Shown one piece after another: positions 1 through 11,503 of a stretch of DNA of 64,000 nt. Below the pieces are notes generated by a model that had not been told where the DNA came from, ran no database searches, and saw nothing but the letters and a program-made list of their open reading frames with translations. Source of the DNA: Megascapheus bottae (Eukaryota; Chordata; Mammalia; Rodentia; Geomyidae). The DNA lies in the NCBI GenBank assembly GCA_024803745.1, contig JANJXV010000049.1, positions 2,172,501 through 2,236,500 of the forward strand. The letters run 5' to 3'. The translations under genes were made by a program, and so were the position numbers. Position 1 is the first letter of the stretch; each line of letters opens with the position of its first letter.

Positions 1-640
1 GTGTAAGGGTTAGAGTTAGGGTTAGTGTTAGGGTAAGGGTTAGGGTTAGGGTTGGTGTTAGGGCAAGGGTAAATGTTAGGGTGAGGGTTAGGGTTAGCGT
101 TAGGGTTAGGGTAAGTGTAAGAGTTAGGGTTAGGGTTAGGGTTAGAGTAAGGGTAAGGTTTAGGATTAATGTTAGGGTTAGGGTTAGGGTTAGGGTTAGG
201 GTAAGAGTAAGGGTTAGGGTTAGGGTTTGGGTTAAGGTTAGGGTTAGGGTTAGGGTTAGGCTAAGGGTTAGGGTTAGGGTTAGGTTAAGGTTTAGGGTTA
301 GGGTTAGGGATAGATGTAGGGTTAGGGTTAGGGTAAGGGTAAGGGTTAGGGTTAGGGTTAGGGTAAGGGTTATGGTTAGGGGTTAGGTTAGGTTTAGGGT
401 TAGGTTTAGGGTAAGGGTTAGGGTTAGGTTTAGGGTAAAAGTTATGGTTAGGGTTAGGTTTAGGGTTAGGGTAGGGTAAGTGTTAGTGTTAGGGTTCGGG
501 TTAAGGTTAGGGTAAGGGTAAGCTTTAGGGTTAGGGTTAGGGTTGGGTTTAGGGTTGGGGTTAAGGTTAGAGTTAGGCTTAGGGTAAGAGTAAGGGGTAG
601 GTCTAGTGCCAGGGTTAGGGTTAGGGTAAAGGCTAGAGTT
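1..640 (+). repeat. Block A, copy 1 (5' end cut by the window)
   Basis: This block matches 1,484-2,120 at an offset of 1,483 from the first base of the window, and also 6,882-7,420 and 7,942-8,580. Shared landmarks are GGGCAAGGG near 61, GATGTAGG at 313 and TAGTGCC at 604. Substitutions between copies are scattered single bases. It has no coding content; the Val-Arg frame at 81-386 is a by-product of the hexamer. Confidence 0.85.
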
Positions 641-1430
641 AGGGTACGGGTAAGGGTTAGGTTTAGGGTAAGGGTTAGGGTTAGGGTTAGTGTTAGGTTT
701 AGGGTTAAGGTTATGGTTAGGGTTAGGTTAAGAGTAATGGTTAGGGTTAGGGTTAGGGTTAGATTTAGGGTTAGGGTAAGAGTACGGTTTAGGGTTAGGG
801 TTAGGTTTGGGGTTAGGTTTAGGGTAAGAGTAAGGGATAGGGTTAGGGTTAGAGTTAGCGCAAGGGTTAGGGTAAGGGTTAGGGTTATGGTAAAGTTTGG
901 GGTTAGGGTTAGGGTTAGTTTAAGGGTAACTGTTAGGATTAGGGTTAGGGTTAGTGTTAATGTTAGTGTTCGGGTTAGGGTAAGGGTAAGGGTTAGGGTT
1001 AGGTTTAGGGTTAGTGTTAGGGTTAGGGTTAGGGTTAGGGTTAGTTTTAGGATTGTGGTTTGGTTTAGGGTTAGAGTTAGGGTAAGGGTAATGGTTATGT
1101 TTAGGGTTAGGTTTAGGGTAAGGGTAAGGGTTAGGATTAATGTTAGGGTTAGGGTAAGGGTTAGGGTTAAGGTTAGGGTTAAGGTTAGGGTTAGTGTTAT
1201 GGTTAGGGTTAGGGTTAGGGTAAGTGTAAGGGTTAGGGTTAGGGTTAGGGTTAAGGTTAGGGTTAGGGTTAGCGTTAGGGTTAGGGTTAGGGTTAGGGTA
1301 AGGATTAGAGTGTGGGTTAGGGTTAGGGTTAGAGTTAGGGTTAGGGTTATGGTAAGGGTAAGTGTGAGGGTTAGGGTTAGGGTTAGGGTTAGGGTTAGGT
1401 TTATGGTAAGGGTTAGGGTTAGGGGTTAGG
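641..1430 (+). repeat. Block B, copy 1
   Basis: This block recurs at about 6,300-6,830 and 13,320-13,915, and its tail at about 7,620-7,880. Landmarks are AAGAGTAATGG just after 713 and GATTGTGGTTTGG at 1,051, the latter returning at 6,707 and 13,693. The offset to the second copy grows from 5,650 to 5,656 across the block, and the offset to the third falls from 12,684 to 12,642. Both shifts are multiples of six. Confidence 0.8.
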
Positions 1431-2120
1431 GTTAGGTTTAGGGTAAGGTTTAGGGATAGGGGTTAGGGTTAGGTTTAGGATTAGTGTAAGGGTTAGAATT
1501 AGGGTTAGTGTTAGGGTAAGTGTTAGGGTTAGGGTTGGTGTTAGGGCAAGGGGAAATGTTAGGGTGAGGGTTAGGGTTAGCGTTAGGGTTAGGGTAACTG
1601 TAAGGGTTAGGGTTAGGGTTAGGTTTAGAGTAAGGGTAAGGTTTAGGATTAATGTTAGGGTTAGGGTTAGGGTTAGGTTTAGGGTAAGGGTAAGGGTTAG
1701 GGTTAGGGTTTGGGTTAAGGTTAGGGTTAGGGTTAGGGTTAGGCTAAGGTTTAGGGTTAGGGTTAGGTTAAGGTTTAGGGTTAGGGTTAGGGATAGATGT
1801 AGGGTTAGGGTTAGGGTAAGGGTAAGGGTTAGGGTTAGGGTTAGGGTAAGGGTTATGGTTAGGGGTTAGGTTAGGTTTAGGGTTAGGTTTAGGGTAAGGG
1901 TTAGGGTTAGGTTTAGGGTAAAAGTTATGGTTAGGTTTAGGTTTAGGGTTAGGGTAGGGTAAGTGTTAGTGTTAGGGTTCGGGTTACGGTTAGGGTAAGG
2001 GTAAGCTTTAGGGTTAGGGTTAGGGTTGGGTTTAGGGTTGGGGTTAAGGTCAGGGTAGGCTTAGGGTAAGAGTAAGGGGTAGGTTTAGTGCCAGGGTTAG
2101 GGTTAGGTTTAAGGTTGGAG
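1431..2120 (+). repeat. Block A, copy 2
   Basis: This is a full-length copy of block A with its start at 1,484 and TAGTGCC at 2,086, 602 bases later. It is preceded by a leader containing TTTAGGGATAGGGG that is also found before the copies at 6,882 and 7,942. The 5' two thirds line up with 1-640 at a constant offset of 1,483. Confidence 0.85.
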
Positions 2121-3400
2121 TTAGGGTACGGGTAAGGGTTAGGTTTAGGGTTAGGGTTAAGGTTAGGGTAAGGGTAAGGGTAAGGGTTATGTTTAGTGTT
2201 AGGGTTAGGTTTAGGGTTACGGTTAGGGTTAGGGTAAGGTTTAAGGTTAGGGTTAGGGTTAGGTTTAGCCTTAGGGTTAGGGTAAGGTTTAGGGTTAGGG
2301 TTAGAGGTACTGTTAGGGTTAGGGTAAGGGTAAGGGTTAGTGTTAGTGTTAGGGTAGGGATGGGGAAAAGTTTAGGGTTAGGGTAAGGCTTAGGGTTAGG
2401 GTTAGGGTTAGGGTTAGCGTTAAGTTAAGGTTAGGGTTTGGGTAAGGGTTAGGGTTAGTTTTAGGGTTAAGTTTACAGTTAGGTTTAGGTTTAGGGTTAG
2501 GATTAGGGTTAGGGTTAGGGTTAGGGTAAGGATTAGTGTTAGGGTTAGGGTTAGGGTAAAGATTAGTGTTAGGGTTAGGGTTAGGTTTAGGTTTAGGGTT
2601 AGGGTAAGGGTAAGGGTTAGGGTTAGGTTTAGGGTTGGGTTTAGTGTTAGGGTAAGGGTTAGGTTTAGGGTTAGTGTTAGGTTTAGGGTTAAGGTTAGGG
2701 TTAGGGTTAGGGTAAGTGTAAGGGTTAGGGTGAGGGTTAGGGTTAGGTGTTAGGTTTAGGGTTAGGGTTAGATTTAGGGTTAGGTTAAGGGTACGGTTTA
2801 GGGTTAGGGTTAGATTTGGGGTTAGGGGTAGAGTAAGAGTAAGGTTTAGGGTTAGGGTTAGGCTTAGGTTAAGGGTAAAGTTTAGGGTTAGGGTTAGGGA
2901 TAGGTTTGGGATTATAGTTAGGGTAAGGGTTAGGGTTAGGGTAAAGGTTAGGGTTAGGGTTAGCGTTAGGGTATGGGTAACTGTTAGAATTAGGGTTAGG
3001 GTTAGGCTTAGGGTTAGTGTTAGGGTTAGGGTAAGGGTAAGGGTAAGGGTAAGGGTTAGGGTTAGGGTTAGGGTTAGAGTAAGGGTAAGGTTTAGGATTA
3101 ATGTTAGGGTTAGGGTTAGGGTTAGGGTTAGGGTAAGAGTTAGGGTTAGGGTTAAGGCTAGGGTTAGTGTTAGGATTAGGGTTAGGGTTAGGGTAAGGGT
3201 AAGGGTTAGGGTTAGGGTTAAGGTTAAGGTTAGGGTTAGGGTTAGGCTAAGGGTTAGGGTTAGGATTAGGGTAAGGGTTAGGGTTTGGGTTAGGGTTAGG
3301 GTTAGATTTAGGGTTAGGGTTAGGGTAAGGGTAAGGGTTAGGGTTAGGATTAGGGTAAGGGTTAGGTATAGGGGTTAGGGTTAGGTTTAGTGTAAGGGTT
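2121..3400 (+). repeat. Block C, copy 1
   Basis: Landmarks are AGGGTAGGGATGGGGAAAAG at 2,351 and CTGTTAGAATTAGGG at 2,981. The first returns at 8,821 and 14,090, the second at 9,181 and 14,663, so block C has copies at 8,580-9,660 and 14,030-14,715. A related 3' half lies at 16,440-17,110. The copies differ in length by hundreds of bases, showing internal gain or loss. Confidence 0.75.
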
Positions 3401-4066
3401 AGGTATAGGGGTTAGGGTTAGGGTTAGGGTTAGTGTTAGGGTTAGGGTTAGAGTTAGTGTTAGGGTAAGGGATAGGGTTAGGTTTTGGTTTAGGGCAATG
3501 GTAAGTGTTAGGGTTAGGGTTAGGGTTAGAGTTAGGGTTAGGGTAAGGGTAAGGGTTAGCGTTAGGGTTAGGTTTAGGTTTAGGGTTGGGGTTAAGGTTA
3601 GGGTAAGTGTTAGGGTAAGGGTTAGGGTAAGGGTAAGTGTTAGGTTTAGGGTTAGGTTTTAGATTAGGTTTAGGGTTAGGTTAAGGGTAAGGGTTATAGT
3701 TAGGGTTAGGTTTAGGATTAGGTTTAGGGTTAGGGTGAGGGCAAGGATTAGTTTTAGAGTTACGGTTAGGTTTAGTGTTAGGGTTAGGGTAAAAGTAAGG
3801 GTTAGGGTTAGGGTTAGGGTTAAGTTTAGGTTAGGGTTAGGGTTAGATTTAGTTTTAGGGTTAGGCTTAGGGGAAAGGTAAGGGTTAGGGTTAGGGTTGG
3901 GTTTAGGGTTAGGGTTAATGTTAGTGTTAAGGTTAGGTTTAGGGTTAGGGAAAGGGTAAGGGTTGGGGTTAAGGTTAGGGTAAGGATTAGGGTTAGGGTT
4001 TGGGTTAGGGTAAGGGTTAGGGTTAGGTTTAGGGTAAGGGTAAGGGTAAGGGTAAGGGTTAGGGTT
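3401..4066 (+). repeat. Block D, copy 1
   Basis: The sequence from about 3,455 to 4,040 matches 17,170-17,770 and 19,117-19,720, with a shorter match at 14,715-15,230. The landmark GATTTAGTTTTAGGG starts at 3,846 and recurs at 15,047, 17,597, 19,544, 26,015 and 53,226, followed each time by a GAAAGGTAAGGG word. It directly follows block C here, at 14.7 kb and at 17.2 kb. Confidence 0.75.
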
Positions 4067-4450
4067 AGGCACTTAGGGTTGGGGTTAGGGTTAGAGTTAG
4101 AGTTAGGGTTAGAGTAAGGGTAAGGGTGAGGGTTAGTGTTAGGGTTAGGGTAAGGATTAGGGTTAGGGTAAGGGTAACGATTAGGTTTAGTTTAGGGTTA
4201 GGTTTAGGGTAAGGACTTGGTTTCGGGTTAGGGTTAGGGTTAGCATTAAGGTTATGGTTAGGGTTAGGGTAAGGGTAACGGTTAGATTTAGGTTTACGGT
4301 CAGGGTTATAGTTTGTGTTTAGGGTTAGGGTTAGGGTTAGGGTTAGGTATAGTGTTAGGGTAGGGGTAAGGGTTAGGGTTAGGTTTAGGGTTAGGGTTAA
4401 GGTTAGTGTTAGTGTTAGGGTTAGGGTTAGGGTAAGGGTAAATGTTAGAG

Positions 4451-4481
<31 letters not shown>

Positions 4482-5460
4482 AAGGGGTAGGGTTAGGTTT
4501 AGGGTTAGGTTTAGGGTAAGGGTAAGGGTTAGGGTTAGGATTAGTGTTAGGTTTAGGGTTAGGGTAAGGTTAAGGTTTAGGGTTAGGTTCAGGGTTAGGA
4601 TTAGGGTTAGGGTTATGTTACGTTTACGGTAAGGAGTAGGGTTAGGGTAAGTGTTAGGGTTAGGATTAGGATTAGGGTTAGGGTTAGGGTAAGGGCTAGG
4701 GTTAGGGTTACGGGTTAGGGTTCGGGTTAGGGTTAGGTTTAGGGTTAAGTTTAGGGTTAGGGAAAGGGTTAGGGTTAGGGTTAGGGTAAGGATTAGGGTT
4801 AGGGTTAGGGTAAGGGTTAGGGTTAGCATTAAGTTTAGGGTTAGGGTTAGGGTAAGGGTAAGGGTTAGGTTTAGGTTTAGGGTTAGGGTTAGGATTAGGG
4901 TAAGGATTAGGTTTCGGGTTATGGTTAGGGTTAGCATTAAGGTTAGGGTTCGGGTTCGGGTAAGGGTAAGGGTTAGATTTGGGGTTACGGTTAGGGTTAG
5001 GGGTTAGGGTTAGGGTTAGGGTTAGGTATAGGGTTAGGTTAAGGGTAAGGATTTAGGGTTAGGATTACGCTTAGGGTTAAGTTTAGAGTTAGGGTTAGGA
5101 TTAGGGTAGGGTAAGGGTAAGTGTTAAGGTTAGGGTTAGGTTTAGGGTTAGGGGTTAGAGTTAGGGTTAGGTTTAGGGTTAGGGTAAGGGTAAGGGTTGG
5201 GGTTAGCTTTAGGGTTAAGGTTAGGGTTAGGGTAAGTGTAAGGGTTAGGGTTAGGGTTAGGGTAGGGGTAAGTGTTAGGGTTAGGGTTAGGGTTAGGTTT
5301 ACAGTTAGGTTTAGGGTAAGGGTAAGGGTTAGGGTTAGGGTTAGGGTCAGGTTTAGAGGTCGGGTAGGTTTAGGGTTAGGGTTAGGATAAGGATTAGGGT
5401 TAGGTTTAGGGTTAGGGTAAGGGTTAGGTTTAGGGTTAGGGTAAAGGTTTGAATTAAGGT
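4067..5460 (+). repeat. Block E, copy 1
   Basis: Block E recurs at 9,660-10,640 and 11,095-12,480. The landmark AAGGAGTAGG at 4,631 returns at 9,959 and 11,653, and CGGGTAGGTT at 5,361 returns at 10,550 and 12,395. The offset to the third copy drifts from about 7,022 to 7,034 across the block. The two-strand open frames here (Val-Arg on +, Thr-Leu on -) are hexamer by-products. Confidence 0.8.
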
Positions 5461-6299
5461 TAGGGTTAGCGTTAGGGTAAGGGTAAGGTTTAGGGTTAGT
5501 GTTACGTTAAGGGTAAGGGTTATGGTTAGGGTTATGGTTAGGGTGAGGTTTAGGGTTAGGGTTAGAGTAAGGGTAAGGGTGAGGGTTAGGGTTAGGGTTA
5601 GGGTTAGGGTAAGGGTTAGGGTTAGGGTTAGGGTTAGGGTTATGGGTAGGGTTAGGGTAAGGAGTAGGGTTAGAGTTAGGGTTAAGGTTAGGGTTAGGGT
5701 GAGGGTTAGGGTAAGGATTAGGTTTCGGGTTTGGTTTAGGTTTAGGGTTAGGGTTAGGGTTAGGGTAAGGGTAAGTGTTAGGGTTAAGGTTAGGGTTAGG
5801 GTTACGGGATAGAGTTAGGGTTAATGTTATGGTTAGTGTAAGGGTAAGTGTTAGGGTTAGGGTTATGGTAAGGGTTATGGTTAGGGTAATGGTTAGGGTT
5901 AAGGTTAGGTTTAGGGTAAAGATTAGGGTTAGGTTTAGGGTGTTGGTTAGGTTTAGGATTAGGGTTAGGGTAAGGGTAACGGTTAGGGTTAGGTTTAGGT
6001 TCAGGGTTAGGGTGAGGGTAAGGGTTAGGGTTAGGTTTACGGTAAGGGTAAGGGTTAGGGCTAGGGTTAGAATTAATGTTAGAGTTAGGGTTCGGGTAAG
6101 GGTAAGGGTTAGGGTTAGGGTTAGGGTAAGGGTTAGGGTAAGGGTTAGGGTTAGGGTTGGAGTTAATGTTAGAGTTAGGGTTAGGGTAATGGTAAGGGTT
6201 AGGGTTAGGGTTAGGGTAATGATTAGTGTAAGGGTTAGGGTTAGGGTTAGGTTTTTGGTTAGGGTAAGCGTAAGGGTTAGGGTTATGGTTAGGGTTAGG
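5461..6299 (+). repeat. Block F, copy 1
   Basis: This block matches about 12,480-13,320 at an offset near 7,034. Shared features include the repeated TTATGGTTAGGG words near 5,520-5,550 and the TTACGGGATAGAG word near 5,804. It follows block E and precedes block B in both places, so E-F-B is a conserved order. Confidence 0.75.
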
Positions 6300-6830
6300 T
6301 TTAGGGTTAGGTTTAGGGTAAGGGTTAGGGTTAGGGTTAGTGTTAGGTTTAGGGTTAAGGTTATGGTTAGGGTTAGGTTAAGAGTAATGGTTAGGGTTAG
6401 GGTTAGGGTTAGATTTAGGGTTAGGGTAAGAGTACGGTTTAGGGTTAGGGTTAGGTTTGGGGTTAGGTTTAGGGTAAGAGTAAGGGATAGGGTTAGGGTT
6501 AGAGTTAGCGTAAGGGTTAGGGTAAGGGTTAGGGTTATGGTAAACTTTGGGGTTAGGGTTAGGGTTAGTTTAAGGGTAACTGTTAGGATTAGGGTTAGGG
6601 TTAGTGTTAGGGTTAGTGTTCGGGTTAGGGAAAGGGTAAGGGTTAGGGTTAGGGTTAGGGTTAGGGTTAGTTTTAGGGTTAGGGTTAGGGTTAGGGTTAG
6701 TGGTAGGATTGTGGTTTGGTTTAGGGTTAGAGTTAGGGTAAGTGTAAGGGTTAGGTTTAGGGTTAGGTTTAGGGTAAGTGTAAGGGTTAGGGTTAGGTTT
6801 AGGGTAAGGGTTAGGGTTAGGGGTTAGGGT
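6300..6830 (+). repeat. Block B, copy 2
   Basis: The start of the match is anchored by AAGAGTAATGG just after 6,363 and continues through GATTGTGGTTTGG at 6,707. It aligns with 641-1,430 at an offset of 5,650 to 5,656, but the 3' part of block B is missing and block A follows directly. Confidence 0.8.
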
Positions 6831-7450
6831 TAGGTTTAGGGTAAGGTTTAGGGATAGGGGTTAGGGTTAGGTTTAGGATTAGTGTAAGGGTTAGAGTTAG
6901 GGTTAGTGTTAGGGTAAGGGTTAGGGTTAGGGTTAGAGTTAGGGCAAGTGTAAATGTTAGGGTTAGGTTAGGGTTAGCGTTAGGGTTAATGTAAGTGTAA
7001 GGGTTAGGGTTAGGGTTAGGTTTAGAGTAAGGGTAAGGTTTAGGATTAATGTTAGGGTAAGGGTTAGGTTAAAGTTTAGGGTTAGCGTTAGGGATAGATG
7101 TAGGGTTAGGGTTAGGGTAAGGGTAAGGGTTAGGGTTAGGGTTAGAGTAAGGGTTATGGTTAGGGGTTAGGTTAGGTTTAGGGTTAGGTTTAGGGTAAGG
7201 GTTAGGGTTAGGTTTAGGGTAAAAGTTATGGTTAGGGTTAGGTTTAGGGTTAGGGTAGGGTAAGTGTTAGTGTTAGGGTTCGGGTTAAGGTTAGGGTAAG
7301 GGTAAACTTTAGGGCTAGGGTTAGGGTTGGGTTTAGGGTTGGGGTTAAGGTTATGGTTAGGCTTAGGGTAAGAGTAAGTGTAGGTTTAGTGCCAGGGTTA
7401 GGGTTAGGTTTAAGGTTAGAGTTAGGGTACGGGTAAGGGTTAGGTTTAGG
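6831..7450 (+). repeat. Block A, copy 3, shortened
   Basis: The copy starts at 6,882 and reaches TAGTGCC at 7,387, a span of 505 bases against 602 in the copies at 1,484 and 7,942. About 96 bases, sixteen hexamers, are absent near 7,066, and one further base is missing just before TAGTGCC. Confidence 0.75.
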
Positions 7451-7877
7451 GTTAGGGTAAAGGTTAGGGTAAGGGTAAGTGTAAGGGTTAGGTTTAGGGT
7501 TAGGGTAAAGTTTAGGGTTAGGGTTAGGGTTGGGTTTAGCCTTAGGGTTAGGGTAAGTGTTAGGGTTACGGTAAGGGGAAGGGTTAGGGTTAGGGTTAGG
7601 GTTAGGGTAGTGGTTAGGGTTAAGGTTAGTGTTAAGGTTAGGGTTAGTGTTATGGTTAGGGTTAGGGTTAGGGTAAGTGCAAGGGTTAGGGTAGGGTTAG
7701 GGTTAGGGTTAAGTTTAGGGTTAGGGTTATCATTAGGGTTAGGGTTAGGCTTAGGGTAAGGATTAGTGTGTGGGTTAGGGTTAGGGTTAGAGTTAGGGTT
7801 AGGGTTATGGTAAGGGTAAGTGTGAGGGTTAGGGTTAGGATTAGGGTTAGGGTTAGGTTTAGGGTAAGGGTTAGGGT
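7451..7877 (+). repeat. Partial copy of the block B tail
   Basis: The stretch ending near 7,860 carries GATTAGTGTGTGGGTTAGGG, close to a word near 1,305, and TTATGGTAAGGGTAAGTGTG, also found near 1,348. It therefore looks like the 3' part of block B that is missing at 6,830. The first 170 bases have no clear partner that I could place by eye. Confidence 0.55.
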
Positions 7878-8580
7878 TAGGGGTTAGGGTTAGGTTTAGG
7901 GTAAGTTTTAGGGATAGGGGTTAGGGTTAGGTTTAGGATTAGTGTAAGGGTTAGAGTTAGGGTTAGTGTTAGGGTAAGGGTTAGGGTTAGGGTTAGTGTT
8001 AGGGCAAGGGTAAATGTTAGGGTTAGGGTTAGGGTGAGCGTTATGGTTAGGGTAAGGGTAAGGGTAAGTGTTAGGGTTAGGGTTAGGGTTAGGTTTAGAG
8101 TAAGGGTAAGGTTTAGGATTAATGTTAAGGTTAGGGTTAGGGTTAGGTTTAGGGTAAGGGTAAGGGTTAGGGTTAGGGTTTGGGTTAAGGTTAGGGTTAG
8201 GGTTAGGGGTAGGCTAAGGGTTAGGGTTAGGGTTAGGTTAAGGTTTAGGGTTAGGGTTAGGGATAGATGTAGCGTTAGGGTTAGGGTAAGGGTAAGGGTT
8301 AGGGTTAGGGTTAGGATAAGGGTTATGGTTAGGGGTTTGGTTAGGTTTAGGGTTAGGTTTAGGGTAAGGGTTAGGGTTAGGTTTAGGGTAAAAGTTATGG
8401 TTAGGGTTAGGGTAGGGTAAGTGTTAGTGTTAGGGTTCGGGTTACGGTTAGGGTAAGGGTAAGCTTTAGGGTTAGGGTTAGGGTTGGGTTTAGGGTTGGG
8501 GTTAAGGTTAGGGTAGGCTTAGGGTAAGAGTAAGGGGTAGGTTTAGTGCCAGGGTTAGGGTTAGGTTTAAGGTTAGAGTT
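7878..8580 (+). repeat. Block A, copy 4
   Basis: This copy starts at 7,942 after the same leader as the other copies and has TAGTGCC at 8,544, giving the full 602-base spacing. It is closest to the copy at 1,484, with which it shares TTCGGGTTACGG upstream of AAGCTTTAGGG. Confidence 0.82.
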
Positions 8581-9659
8581 AGGGTACGGGTAAGGGTTAG
8601 GTTTGGGGTTAGGGTTAAGGTTAGGGTAAGGGTAAGGGTAAGGGTTAGGTTTAGGGTTAGGGTTAGGTTTAGGGTTACGGTTAGGGTTAGGGTTAGGGTT
8701 AGGGTTTGGATAAGGTTTAGGGTTAGGGTTAGGTTTAGCCTTAGGGTTAGGGTAAGGGTTAGGGTTAGGGTTAGAGATACTGTTAGGGTTAGAGTAAGGG
8801 TAAGGGTTAGTGTTAGTGTTAGGGTAGGGATGGGGAAAAGTTTAGGGTTAGGGTAAGGCTTAGGGTTAGGGTTAGGGTTAGGGTTAGCATTAAGTTTAGG
8901 GTTAGGGTTAGGGTAAGGGTTAGGGTTAGGGTTAGGGTTAAGTTTACGGTTAGGTTTGGGTTTAGGGTTAGGATTAGGGTTAGGGTTAGGGTTAGGGTAA
9001 GGATTAGTGTTAGGGTTAGGGTTAAGGTAAGGATTAGTGTTAGGGTTAGGTTTAGGTTTAGGTTTAGGGTTAGGGTAAGGGTAAGGGTTAGGGTTAGGTT
9101 TAGGTTTGGGATTATAGTTAGGGTAAGGGTTAGGGTTAGGGTAAAGGTTAGGGTTAGGGTTACCGTTAGGGTATGGGTAACTGTTAGAATTAGGGTTAGG
9201 GTTAGGCTTAGGGTTAGTGTTAGGGTTCTGGTATGGGTAAGTGTTAGGTTTAGGGTTAGGGTTAGGGTTAGTGTTAGGGTTAGGGTTAGTGTTAGGTTTA
9301 GTGTTAGGTTTTGGGTTAGGGTTAGGGTAAGGGTAAGGGTTAGGGTTAGGGTTAGGGTTAGAGTAAGGGGAAGGTTTAGGGTTAATGTTAGGGTTAGGGT
9401 TAGGGTTAGGGTAAGGGTTAGGGTTAGGGTTAGGGTTAGGGTAAGGGTAAGGGTTAGGGTTAGGGTTAGGGTTAAGGTTAAGGTTAGGGTTAGTGTTAGG
9501 CTAAGGGTTAGGGTTAGGATTAGGGTAAGGGTTAGAGTTTGGGTTAGGGTTAGGGTTAGAGTTAGGGTTAGGGTTAGGGTAAGGGTAAGGGTTAGGGTTA
9601 GGATTAGGGTAAGGGTTAGGTATAGGGGTTAGGGTTAGGTTTAGTGTAAGGGTTAGGAT
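8581..9659 (+). repeat. Block C, copy 2
   Basis: AGGGTAGGGATGGGGAAAAG lies at 8,821 and CTGTTAGAAT at 9,181, so the interval is 270 bases (45 hexamers) shorter than in copy 1. This copy is followed by block E and not by block D, unlike the copies at 2.1, 14.0 and 16.4 kb. Confidence 0.72.
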
Positions 9660-9790
9660 TAGGGGTTAGGGTTAGGTTAGGGTTAGGTATAGGGTTAGGG
9701 TAAGGGTAAGAGTTAGGGTTAGGTTTAGGGTTAGGGTTAAGGTTAGTGTTAGTGTTAGGGTTAGGGTTAGGGTAAGGGTAAGTTTTAGAG

Positions 9791-9821
<31 letters not shown>

Positions 9822-10640
9822 AAGGGTTAGGGTTAGGGTTAGGGTAAGGGTAAGGGTTAGGGTTAGGATTAGTGTTAGGTTTAGGGTTAGGGTAAGGGTA
9901 AGGTTTAGGGTTAGGTTCAGGGTTAGGGTTAGGGTTAGGGTTAGGTTACGTTTATGGTAAGGAGTAGGGTTAGGGTAAGTGTTAGGGTTAGGATTAGGAT
10001 TAGGGTTAGGGTTAGGGTAAGGGTAAGGGTTAGGGTTACGGGTTAGGGTTAGGGTTAGGGTTAGGTTTAGGGTTAAGGTTAGGGTTAGGGAAAGGGTTAG
10101 GTTTAGGGTTAGGGTAAGGATTAGGGTAAGGATTAGGTTTCGGGTTAGGGTTAGGGTTAGCATTAAGGTTAGGGTTAGGGTGAGGGTAAGGGTAAGGTTT
10201 AGATTTAGGGTTAGGGTTAGGGTTAGGGGTTAGGGTTAGGGTTAGAGTTAGGTATAGGGTTAGGTTAAGGGTAAGGATTTAGGGTTAGGTTTAGGCTTAG
10301 GGTTAAGGTTAGCGTTAGGGTTAGGATTATGGTAGGGTAAGGGTAAGTGTTAAGGTTAGGGTTAGGTTTAGGGTTAGGGTAAGGGTAAGGGTTGGGGTTA
10401 GCTTTAGGGTTAAGGTTAGGGTTGGGGTAAGTGTAAGGGTTAGGGTTAGGGTAGGGGTAAGTGTTAGGGTTAGGGTTAGGGTTAGGGTTAGGGTTAGGTT
10501 TAGGGTAAGGGTAAGGGTTAGGTTTAGGGTTAGGGTCAGGTTTAGAGGTCGGGTAGGTTTAGGGTTAGGGTTAGGATAAGGATTAGGGTTAGGTTTAGGG
10601 TTAGGGTAAGGGTTAGGTTTAGGGTTAGGGTAAGGGTTAG
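9660..10640 (+). repeat. Block E, copy 2
   Basis: The copy carries AAGGAGTAGG at 9,959 and CGGGTAGGTT at 10,550. It lacks the first 250 bases or so of block E (the part before the TATAGGGTTAGGG word) and has internal losses relative to 4,330-5,460. Confidence 0.75.
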
Positions 10641-11092
10641 GATTACGGTTAGGGTAAGGGTTAGGGTTAGGATTAGGGTGAGGGGTAGCATTAATTTTCG
10701 GGTTAGGGTTGGGGTATGTGTAAGGGTTAGGGTTAGGGTTAGTGTTAGGTTTAGGGTTAGGGTATGGGTTAGGGTTAGGGTTAGGGTTAGGGTTAAGGTT
10801 AGGGTTAGGGTTAGGATTATGGTTAGGATTAGGCTTAGGGTTAGGGTTAGGATAAGGGTTAGTGTTAGGGTTAGGGTTTGGGTAAGGGTTAGGGTTAGGG
10901 GTTAGGGTTAGTGTTAGGGTTAGGCTTAGGTTTAGGGTTAGGGTAAGTGTTAGGGTTAGGGTTAGTGTAAGGGTCAGTGTTAGGTTTAGGGTTAGGGTTG
11001 GGGTTAGGATTAGGGTTAGGTTTAGGGTTAGGGTGAGTGTTAGGGTTAGGGTTAGGGTTAGGGTAAGGGTAAGGGTAAGGGTTAAGGTTAGG
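10641..11092 (+). repeat. Repeat stretch without a placed partner
   Basis: This segment keeps the hexamer pattern but I could not match its rarer words, such as GAGGGGTAGCATTAATTTTC near 10,681 or GGTATGTGTAAGGG near 10,712, to another part of the window. It separates two block E copies. There is nothing gene-like in it. Confidence 0.6.
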
Positions 11093-11472
11093 CGCTTATG
11101 GTTGGGGTTAGGGTTAGGGTTAGGGTTAGTGTTAGAGTAAGGGTAAGGGTGAGGGTTAGGGTTAGGGTTAGGGTAAGGATTAGGGTTAGGGTAAGTGTAA
11201 CGATTAGGTTTAGGTTAGGGTTAGGGTTAGGGTTAGGGTAAGGATTTGGTTTCGGGTTAGGGTTAGGGTTAGCATTAAGGTTATGGTTAGGGTTAGGGTA
11301 AGGGTAACGGTTAGATTTAGGTTTACGGTCAGGGTTATAGTTTGTGTTTAGGGTTAGGGTTAGGGTTAGGTATAGGGTTAGGGTAAGGTAAGGGTTAGGG
11401 TTAGGTTTAGGGTTAGGGTTAAGGTTAGTGTTAGGGTTAGGGTTACGGTTAGGGTAAGGGTAACTGTTAGAG

Positions 11473-11503
<31 letters not shown>

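Noticed and set aside
2351..2370. The GATGGGGAAAAG word as the edge of an inserted element
   Set aside because: The flanks on both sides are ordinary hexamers with no target-site duplication or terminal repeat, and the word is copied only as part of block C.
4065..4937. Pro-Asn/Pro-Tyr rich minus-strand frames that resemble low-complexity structural proteins
   Set aside because: They switch between Thr-Leu and Pro-Asn repeats wherever a 5- or 7-base unit shifts the register, as expected of a non-coding repeat.
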